Shown: positions 1 through 4,588 of the stretch, piece after piece
Layout of the letters: each line of letters starts with the position of its first letter
How positions within the stretch are numbered: the first letter of the stretch is position 1
NCBI GenBank assembly: GCA_013205335.1
Contig: JABMNB010000491.1
Span: forward strand, 1-5,369
Reading direction: 5' to 3'
DNA from: Rhodospirillales bacterium
Lineage (GTDB): Bacteria; Pseudomonadota; Alphaproteobacteria; Reyranellales; Reyranellaceae
DNA length: 5,369 bases
Made by a program: the position numbers and the translations under genes
Notes under the pieces: generated by a model
What the model saw: only the letters and a program-made list of their open reading frames with translations
The model's database searches: none
Told to the model about the DNA's origin: nothing

Positions 1-1112
1 GCCTTGGCCTTGCCGACAAACCCAGGGATCAGGACGAAGGCTGCATCAGCGGCGACGGGCGCGACGGCGGCGTCGAGTACTGGCTTTTACAGGGCACGGC
101 ACCGCCGAAGCAGGTACTGCAGCTCTGCAACGACGGCTACGGCATGGCGGGCGTCGGTGAGGACGACGTCGAAGTCGGCCCCAACCGCCTCGTCCATCGC
201 CAGTCCGGCGGCTCGTCGTGGCGCTGGTCGACTGATGTCACCTATTCGCTGGTGCCCTTCCGCGCCGTGACCGAGCAGGGTTGCAGCTACCACAATGTGT
301 CGGAGCAGAGCGGCACCCTGACCGACACCGACTACCGCACGCGGCTCGTGCGGGTGCTGGCCAAGGACAGCACCCGGCGCGATCTCGGCGTCGGCTGTCC
401 GTCATGGCCCAAGGCGCCGCAGACCTTTTCCGCAAGGATCGATGCGGGGACGGTCGGTGCCTATCCGGTGGTGGCGCCGGGCCTCGCGGCCAAGGCCACG
501 ATTGCCGCCGGTACGGCGCTCGGCAATTGCCTGCCGGGCATGTCGACCGCGGGCGACAACGGCTTCGTCGTGTGGGGCAAGCCCGCGCCGGCCGACCAGG
601 CCGCCGAGATCAGGACAATCGGCGTCGGCACCAACACGCTGATCGTGCAGGTGTTCGATCCCGTGCCGCCTGCGGCGCCATCGGGCGGATCCTGGATCCA
701 TCAACCCCATCTCGAAGTCTGGGTCGGCCAGAACGGCGAGGTTATCAATACGATGCTGCCGCTCGGGCAGATGAGCCAGACCGGCATCACCCTCGACGGC
801 AACATTCATCGCGGCGGCGGCAAGCCCATGCCGGCGCCCAAGGTCGAGCGATGGACCGCCCGCGACGAGCCCGGCCGCCCCGTCGTGGTGCTGAGCCTCA
901 CCTGGCCAGACGAATTCGCCCTCCTCGACGGCGTCACGGTCGTCTATTCGCAAGCCGAGGCCGGCAAGCAGGTTCGCCTCGTCGCCACCGCCGGCTTCGC
1001 CAACAACCGGCCGATCTACGTGCCGGACATGGTGGCGCTGGCCGGCAGGCCCTCCTCGTCCGACGGCGGCCTCTGCCGCGTTCAGGGTAACCTTCTGGTT
1101 GCAATTCAATGA
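1..1112 (+). CDS. Unrecognised, probably exported Cys-containing protein (3' part; start outside window)
   Basis: The frame is open from the first complete codon at base 3 to the TGA at 1110-1112, giving 369 residues. The first Met, at base 144, is internal: the 47 residues before it are in frame, unbroken and similar in character, so the true start lies upstream of the window. I do not recognise the family. Two parts can be seen. Residues about 10-135 are rich in Gly, Trp and Tyr, with the segments EYWLLQG (25-31), LCNDGYG (41-47) and SGGSSWRWS (68-76). Residues about 140-369 are beta-rich, with the segments VVWGKPAP, HLEVWVGQNGEV and VVVLSLTWPDEF. Cysteines fall at 14, 42, 94, 132, 176 and 358; six well-spread Cys with no metal-binding pattern suggest disulfides and hence a periplasmic or secreted location. 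That location is inference, because any signal peptide is outside the window. No catalytic motif is evident. Confidence is high that it codes and low for any function. Confidence 0.85.
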   Translation, partial: LGLADKPRDQDEGCISGDGRDGGVEYWLLQGTAPPKQVLQLCNDGYGMAGVGEDDVEVGPNRLVHRQSGGSSWRWSTDVTYSLVPFRAVTEQGCSYHNVSEQSGTLTDTDYRTRLVRVLAKDSTRRDLGVGCPSWPKAPQTFSARIDAGTVGAYPVVAPGLAAKATIAAGTALGNCLPGMSTAGDNGFVVWGKPAPADQAAEIRTIGVGTNTLIVQVFDPVPPAAPSGGSWIHQPHLEVWVGQNGEVINTMLPLGQMSQTGITLDGNIHRGGGKPMPAPKVERWTARDEPGRPVVVLSLTWPDEFALLDGVTVVYSQAEAGKQVRLVATAGFANNRPIYVPDMVALAGRPSSSDGGLCRVQGNLLVAIQ

Positions 1113-1121
1113 TAGATTGCA
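1100..1121. repeat. 22-bp dyad TGCAAT-N10-ATTGCA upstream of a promoter
   Basis: A perfect 6-bp inverted repeat, TGCAAT at 1100-1105 and ATTGCA at 1116-1121, spans the end of the first gene and its stop codon. It ends 9 bp before the -35 element of the promoter at 1131. The size and position fit an operator or activator site for a dimeric regulator. It is not followed by a T-run, so it does not look like a terminator for the first gene. A 6-bp match in AT-richer sequence can arise by chance. Confidence 0.3.
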
Positions 1122-1130
1122 CGAAAAGAG

Positions 1131-1160
1131 TTGACGACACTGTTTCTTTTTTCTTATCCT
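1131..1160 (+). promoter_or_regulatory. Candidate sigma70-type promoter for the small ORF
   Basis: TTGACG at 1131-1136 matches five of six bases of the -35 consensus. TATCCT at 1155-1160 matches four of six of the -10 consensus, with an 18-bp spacer; reading the -10 as TTATCC gives 17. The spacer is T-rich, with a pyrimidine tract at about 1141-1155, and stands out from the GC-rich surroundings. Transcription would start near 1167 and run towards the small ORF at 1237 with a leader of about 70 bases. No other plus-strand gene lies ahead for it to serve before the convergent reductase. Confidence 0.5.
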
Positions 1161-1185
1161 GACATCTCGACAGGCGGACGTAAGC

Positions 1186-1195
1186 GACGATCGTC
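1186..1195. repeat. 10-bp palindrome GACGATCGTC in the leader, partly repeated downstream
   Basis: GACGATCGTC at 1186-1195 is a perfect palindrome about 20 bases after the predicted transcription start. Its first eight bases, GACGATCG, recur at 1221-1228 directly before the small ORF's Shine-Dalgarno sequence. The two copies could be a protein-binding pair, or alternative pairing partners that expose or hide the ribosome binding site. This is only suggestive: short GATC-centred words are common in such DNA. Confidence 0.25.
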
Positions 1196-1236
1196 ACTCT
1201 GGCGAAAAAACCCGGCAAGGGACGATCGAGGAAACG

Positions 1237-1338
1237 ATGGCGAAGCCACTGTGGCCGAACGTAAGCAACGTCCAGTACCTCAACGAACGTAATGAGCCGC
1301 TCGCGGGGCGTCAGCGCGAGGCCTCGCGGAAACGCTGA
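1237..1338 (+). CDS. Candidate small ORF, 33 residues, basic
   Basis: ATG at 1237 to TGA at 1336-1338 encodes 33 residues beginning MAKPLWPNVSNVQYLNE and ending in a basic tail, REASRKR. There are seven Lys/Arg against three Glu. A good Shine-Dalgarno sequence, GAGG at 1228-1231, sits five bases before the ATG, and a sigma70-like promoter lies upstream at 1131-1160. Together these three elements make translation plausible, although an ORF of this length can occur by chance. It has no transmembrane stretch, no cysteines and no family I recognise; the basic tail would suit binding to nucleic acid, a membrane surface or a partner protein. It is convergent with the aldo/keto reductase gene, whose stop lies 32 bases further on. 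It could instead be a leader peptide, or merely part of a non-coding transcript. Confidence 0.4.
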   Translation: MAKPLWPNVSNVQYLNERNEPLAGRQREASRKR

Positions 1339-1339
1339 C
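1310..1339. other. Hairpin with a 14-bp palindrome between convergent genes
   Basis: GTCAGCG at 1310-1316 can pair with CGCTGAC at 1333-1339, a perfect 7-bp stem. Between and overlapping the arms is the perfect 14-bp palindrome CGCGAGGCCTCGCG at 1315-1328. The structure covers the last codons and stop of the small ORF and lies 32 bases beyond the reductase stop on the other strand. Its place between convergent transcripts suits a bidirectional transcription barrier or an mRNA 3'-end-stabilising hairpin. Neither side has a T-run, so it is not a standard intrinsic terminator. Confidence 0.35.
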
Positions 1340-1370
1340 CTCGACCGTTGCCCGCGTCGCCAGTATCAGG

Positions 1371-2396
1371 TCATTGGTCCGGCTTTCGGCCCGGCATTTT
1401 CAGCGCGCTCGCGCGGCGCTGAGGCATCGGGTCCTCGAAGGCGCGCGGGTATCGGTGCGGCTGGGCCGAGACCTTATCGAGATTGGCCAACGCCTCCGCG
1501 GGGAGACGCCAGCCGCCGGCCTTCAGCGTCTCGCCGAGCTGCTCGACGTTGCGCGCGCCGACGATGGCGCTGGTCATGAACGGCTGGTCCATCACCCAGC
1601 GCAGAGCCACCTCGGCAGGCGGCTTGCCGAGTTGCTTCGCCGTGTCGAGCAGCGTCTGCAGGATCTCGCCGTGGTTGGGCGCGAAGAATTTGCTCTGGAA
1701 GCCCCAGCCCTCGGCCGAACGGCTGCCCTGCACCTCGAGAGTGCCCGGCGTGTACTTGCCGGCGAGATAGCCGCTGCCCAGCGGCGACCAGGCAACGCAG
1801 CCCAGACCCTTGAGCTGGAGCGCCGGCACGATCTCCTCGTCGATGTCGCGCACCACGAGGCTGTACTGCGGCTGATAGGCCGCGAAGCGTTCCCAGCCTT
1901 TGGTGTCGCTGAGCCACAGCGCCTCCATCAGGCGCCAGGCCTCGAAGTTCGAACAGGCCGTGTAGAGGATCTTGCCGTCGCGCACGAGATCGTCGAGCGC
2001 GCGCAGCATCTCTTCCAGCGGTGTCTGATGGTCGACATGGTGGATGTAGTAGATGTCGATGTAATCGGTCTGCAGGCGCTTCAGCGAGCCCTCGATCTGC
2101 TGCTTGATGTGCAGCCGCGACATGCCCGAATCGTTGGGCCGGCCGCCCATCGGATTGAAGAACTTGGAGGCGATGACGGCGTCCTCGCGCTTCCCCTTCA
2201 GCGCCACGCCCAGCATCGTCTCCGACGTGCCGCCCACATAGGAATTCGCCGTGTCGAAGAAGGTGACGCCCGCGTCGAGTGCCGCGTTCACCATCGCCGT
2301 GGACCCATCCTGGTCGGCGCCGTTGCCGAAGGTCATGGTGCCGAGGCAGATCTCCGAGACTTTCAGGCCAGCACCGCCGAGATTGCGGTAGTCCAT
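1371..2396 (-). CDS. Aldo/keto reductase, NADPH-dependent (YajO/Tas-like group)
   Basis: This complete 341-residue gene encodes a cytoplasmic (alpha/beta)8-barrel oxidoreductase that reduces carbonyls with NAD(P)H. The opening YRNLGGAGLKVSEICLGTM is typical of AKR family members. The catalytic tetrad is intact: Asp48 and Tyr53 in FFDTANSY, Lys78 in IASKF, and His119 in YYIHHVD. Likely cofactor-binding segments are CSNFEAW (148-154), AWSPLGSGYLAGKY (202-215) and AIVGARNVEQL (277-287), the last being the usual phosphate-binding region. Length is normal, with a slightly long basic tail. The ATG at 2394-2396 is well supported by a strong Shine-Dalgarno sequence six bases upstream. It lies back to back with the MerR-type regulator and is its most obvious candidate target. 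Family members act on sugars, aldehydes, quinones and methylglyoxal; the substrate here cannot be read from the sequence, and naming it YajO-like is a judgement from overall appearance. Confidence 0.96.
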   Translation of the reverse strand: MDYRNLGGAGLKVSEICLGTMTFGNGADQDGSTAMVNAALDAGVTFFDTANSYVGGTSETMLGVALKGKREDAVIASKFFNPMGGRPNDSGMSRLHIKQQIEGSLKRLQTDYIDIYYIHHVDHQTPLEEMLRALDDLVRDGKILYTACSNFEAWRLMEALWLSDTKGWERFAAYQPQYSLVVRDIDEEIVPALQLKGLGCVAWSPLGSGYLAGKYTPGTLEVQGSRSAEGWGFQSKFFAPNHGEILQTLLDTAKQLGKPPAEVALRWVMDQPFMTSAIVGARNVEQLGETLKAGGWRLPAEALANLDKVSAQPHRYPRAFEDPMPQRRASALKMPGRKPDQ

Positions 2397-2402
2397 GCGA
2401 TT

Positions 2403-2408
2403 CCCTCC
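2403..2408 (-). promoter_or_regulatory. Strong Shine-Dalgarno sequence of the aldo/keto reductase
   Basis: On the minus strand GGAGGG lies six bases before the ATG at 2396. This fixes the reductase start and predicts efficient translation. I found no convincing -35/-10 pair for the reductase between here and base 2520, so its promoter may be activator-dependent. Confidence 0.8.
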
Positions 2409-2471
2409 GTCATCCGAGGAGGAGACTACGCCGTTCTTACGCGACGCAGGAGTGACCGTGGATGGAAAAGC

Positions 2472-2520
2472 GTGTTGACCCGGCCCTTGGGACCGCCCTC
2501 ATAAGGCGAGCGGTCAACAC
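2472..2520. promoter_or_regulatory. Candidate MerR-type operator: 9-bp inverted repeat around the regulator promoter
   Basis: GTGTTGACC at 2472-2480 and GGTCAACAC at 2512-2520 are perfect inverted repeats of nine bases with 31 bases between them, centred on 2496. A shorter nested dyad, CCTT at 2485-2488 and AAGG at 2503-2506, has almost the same centre (2495.5). The left arm contains the -35 element of the regulator's promoter and the right arm covers its predicted transcription start. Such nesting fits autoregulation by a dimeric MerR-type protein. The outer arms are wider apart than in classical mer or cue operators, so they may be a second site or serve another protein. Confidence 0.5.
2475..2505 (+). 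promoter_or_regulatory. Promoter of the MerR-type regulator with a 19-bp spacer
   Basis: TTGACC at 2475-2480 (five of six) and CATAAG at 2500-2505 (four of six) are separated by 19 bp. Spacers of 19-20 bp are the hallmark of promoters that MerR-family proteins activate by distorting DNA; ordinary sigma70 promoters prefer about 17. Transcription would start near 2512, leaving a leader of about 24 bases before the GTG start. Reading the -10 as TCATAA would give 18 bp, so the spacing is not certain. Confidence 0.5.
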
Positions 2521-2525
2521 CATAT

Positions 2526-2529
2526 GAGG
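2526..2529 (+). promoter_or_regulatory. Shine-Dalgarno sequence deciding a GTG start for the regulator
   Basis: GAGG at 2526-2529 is six bases before GTG at 2536-2538, an ideal distance. The in-frame ATG at 2524 has no such sequence close upstream; the nearest purine stretch, GGCGAG at 2505-2510, is too distant. The GAGG overlaps the ATG itself, so the two starts are mutually exclusive choices and the GTG is favoured. Confidence 0.6.
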
Positions 2530-2535
2530 TCGATC

Positions 2536-3507
2536 GTGAGTCAATTCCTGAACGCATCCGACGCCGCCCGGCATCTCGGCATTTCCATCAAGGCGCTGCG
2601 CCTCTACGAACAGCGCGGCCTGCTCTCACCAATGCGCTCCGACGCAGGGTGGCGGGCCTACGGGCCGGAGGATCTGGAGCGCGCCTCTGAGATCGTGGCC
2701 CTGCGGGCGCTGGGTTTCAGCTTGGCCCAGGTCGCGCGCATCCTCAAGGGCGATGCAAGCGGGCTGGAGCCGGCGCTGGCCGCCCACCAGGCGTCGCTCG
2801 AGGCGCGGCTGCGCGAGGTGGTCGCGGCCATGGACGGTGTGCGGGCGCTACGAGGCGACCTCGCCCACGGCGGCGCGCCGAGCGCTTCCGACCTCGCCCG
2901 CATGTTGGTCCTTAAGCCCGGGCTCCACGTCACGTTCGCGCTGCCGTGGCCGTGGGGCGGCGAACCCTTCGAACTGCGGGACATCCGTCCCCTCACCTAC
3001 ATCACCGGCCCTCTGGGCAGCGGCAAGACACGGCTGGCGATGCGGATTGCCGACGAACTCGACGGCGCCTTCCTCGGCCTCGAACGCGCGGCCGATCCGT
3101 CGCTGATGTCGAAGATCGAGCCGACGGTCGCCCTGCTCGTACAGGACGGCGCGACCGACACGCCGGCGCTCAGAGCCCTTCTCACCGGCCTCGAAACGCC
3201 AACGCCCGTCATCGTCGATCTCGTCGAGCAGGGACTGGACAGAGCCACTCAGGAAGCGCTGATCGCCCATCTGCGCCGCCGTGGCCCCGGCGCGCCGCCG
3301 CTGTTCGTGATGACGCGCTCCTCATCGATCCTCGATCTCGATGCGCTCGGCCCCGACGAGACGGTGCTCTTCTGTCCGGCCAATCATGCGCCGCCGTTCC
3401 GCGTCGCGCCCTATCCCGGCACGCCGGGCTACGAGGCGCTGGCCTCCTGCCTCGCCACGCCGGAAGTGCGGGCGCGAACCGAGGGCGTCATCGCCGTGCG
3501 GCGATGA
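2536..3507 (+). CDS. MerR-type transcriptional regulator fused to an ABC/SMC-like P-loop ATPase domain
   Basis: The 323-residue protein has two clear parts (numbering from GTG at 2536; the ATG at 2524 would add four residues). Residues 5-70 are a MerR winged helix-turn-helix: SDAARHLGIS, then ALRLYEQRGLLSP (20-32), the wing GWRAYGPEDLER (38-49) and LGFSLAQVARIL (59-70). Residues 76-110 are helical, probably the dimerisation coil. From about 128 an ATPase-like domain begins: Walker A GPLGSGKT (158-165), a Walker-B-like strand VIVDLVEQGLD (225-235) and LFVMTRSSSILDLD (256-269). The spacing resembles ABC ATPases, with GLD in the D-loop position, but there is no LSGGQ signature and Arg261 stands near the usual H-loop His. 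No Cys cluster for metal sensing is seen. I recall similar MerR-ATPase proteins in alphaproteobacteria without known function. It is divergent from the reductase and probably autoregulated. Nucleotide-dependent control of DNA binding is inference. Confidence 0.93.
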   Translation: MSQFLNASDAARHLGISIKALRLYEQRGLLSPMRSDAGWRAYGPEDLERASEIVALRALGFSLAQVARILKGDASGLEPALAAHQASLEARLREVVAAMDGVRALRGDLAHGGAPSASDLARMLVLKPGLHVTFALPWPWGGEPFELRDIRPLTYITGPLGSGKTRLAMRIADELDGAFLGLERAADPSLMSKIEPTVALLVQDGATDTPALRALLTGLETPTPVIVDLVEQGLDRATQEALIAHLRRRGPGAPPLFVMTRSSSILDLDALGPDETVLFCPANHAPPFRVAPYPGTPGYEALASCLATPEVRARTEGVIAVRR

Positions 3508-4576
3508 CCGGCTTCAACTTCGAGTACATGGCGTAGTGCCAGTAGGGCCCGCCATGATCGTCGAGGCCCATGATGTTGTCCTGCATGACATAGGTGAAGT
3601 CCTGCGGTGTCGCGGCAACGATCTCGACATTACTCGGCAGGTTCTGGAGCACGGGATCGTTCTTCGGGCCGAACATGTGCAGCAGGTGGATCTGCTCGCG
3701 GGTGGTCGCCGCAATGGCTTGCAAGAGTTCGCTCGACACCCTGTCCACATACTCCGGCGCAGGCTCCGACCCTGCGCAATAGGCCGGATCGATTTTGCAG
3801 TGCATCGGGATCGTGTCGAGCACCAGGCGATTGCTCGTGTCGAGCCGCGCGCGGATCATCCTGTCCTTCGGGTCGAGTTCGACCTCGGGAAAGGTCGAGG
3901 CCATCCAGTCGCGGATGCTGCGCAGCCGCGACGGCGCCGCCACATGGCGTTCCTTGTAGTACTGGGCATAGCCCAGGACGATGACGTCGCCGGGGCGGAT
4001 CTGGTCTTTGATCCGCTGCATCGTGACCAGCGCATTGGCCCAGGAGTAACCGGCCAGCGCATGGAGCTGCACGGAGGCGCCGGGAAATTCCGTCTGCAGC
4101 AGGAAGGCGAAGGTCTGCTGGTCGTTGACGCCGTCGCCGAAGACATAGGAATCGCCCAGCACGAAGATCCGGCGTGCCGCGTCGGCCGGCGCGTTGCCGG
4201 TGAACCTCGTTCCGTCCGGGTTGATCGTCATCACGGCGTCGAGATGCTCGACCTTTCCCTGCCGCATGCCGCTGTAGCGGAAGACGTATCGGCCGGGATT
4301 GGCGCGATATCCCTGTTCGGCATCCTCGGCGAAGAAGCCGGCCGGCAGCCGCGTCATGCGCCTGTAGGTCGCCGGATCGGGAAACGATCCCGGAAGCAGC
4401 CAGCTCAGCCCGGTCCGCAGCGCCAGCAGGATCGCGGGCTCCGACGGCGGCCCCGGCAGAGCGGCGATCCTGTCCTTGTTGACGACGTAGAGGAACGCCG
4501 AGGCGCCGATCTCCAGCGCGACCAAGACGATTGCCGCCAGAATCGCATAGAAGACCGCCCTCTTCGGCGCGCTCAC
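3488..4576 (-). CDS. Membrane-anchored SGNH/GDSL-like hydrolase family protein
   Basis: The gene encodes 362 residues from GTG at 4574-4576. One hydrophobic helix at residues 8-32 follows positively charged Lys5/Arg6, which suggests an N-terminal anchor with the catalytic part in the periplasm. SGNH features follow: block I IFVLGDSYVFGDG (137-149) with nucleophile Ser143; a block II Gly at 176 in LAGYSWAN; and a C-terminal DDHGGPYWH (339-347) offering the Asp-x-x-His-like pair. Block III, normally G-x-N-D, reads GYAQYYKER (202-210), so the oxyanion Asn is not evident. Cys260 and Cys267 could form a disulfide. Such enzymes hydrolyse or transfer acyl or acetyl esters; the substrate is unknown, and weak block III leaves activity uncertain. 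It starts 12 bases after the acyl-CoA dehydrogenase stop, so the two are likely one transcript. The GTG has only a weak G-rich ribosome site. Its last 20 bases overlap the convergent regulator gene. Confidence 0.85.
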   Translation of the reverse strand: MSAPKRAVFYAILAAIVLVALEIGASAFLYVVNKDRIAALPGPPSEPAILLALRTGLSWLLPGSFPDPATYRRMTRLPAGFFAEDAEQGYRANPGRYVFRYSGMRQGKVEHLDAVMTINPDGTRFTGNAPADAARRIFVLGDSYVFGDGVNDQQTFAFLLQTEFPGASVQLHALAGYSWANALVTMQRIKDQIRPGDVIVLGYAQYYKERHVAAPSRLRSIRDWMASTFPEVELDPKDRMIRARLDTSNRLVLDTIPMHCKIDPAYCAGSEPAPEYVDRVSSELLQAIAATTREQIHLLHMFGPKNDPVLQNLPSNVEIVAATPQDFTYVMQDNIMGLDDHGGPYWHYAMYSKLKPVIAARR

Positions 4577-4588
4577 GCGACCCCCGCC

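Noticed and set aside
144..146. ATG at 144 as the start of the first gene
   Set aside because: The same frame is open for 47 codons before it, with protein-like sequence including EYWLLQG and LCNDGYG, and no Shine-Dalgarno sequence precedes the ATG.
402..1109. 235-codon minus-strand frame and the 269-codon plus frame at 281-1090 opposite or within the first gene
   Set aside because: Both are low-complexity, Arg/Gly/Ala-rich products with no ribosome site. The frame ending at 1112 is open to the window edge and has balanced composition.
1100..1121. Intrinsic terminator for the first gene
   Set aside because: The 6-bp stem is AT-rich with a 10-base loop and is followed by CGAAAAG rather than a T-run.
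1374..2504. 376-codon open frame on the plus strand opposite the aldo/keto reductase
   Set aside because: The minus-strand frame encodes an aldo/keto reductase with a complete catalytic tetrad. The opposing frame is open because of G/C third-position bias, and its product is Arg/Leu/His-rich without motifs.
2494..2517. Reductase promoter using TTGACC of the right inverted-repeat arm on the minus strand
   Set aside because: At 17-19 bp spacing the candidate -10 hexamers (CGGTCC, GGTCCC, GTCCCA) do not resemble TATAAT.
2946..3536. 196-codon plus-strand frame inside the regulator gene
   Set aside because: It is a frame-shifted shadow of the P-loop domain, Arg-rich and without a ribosome site.
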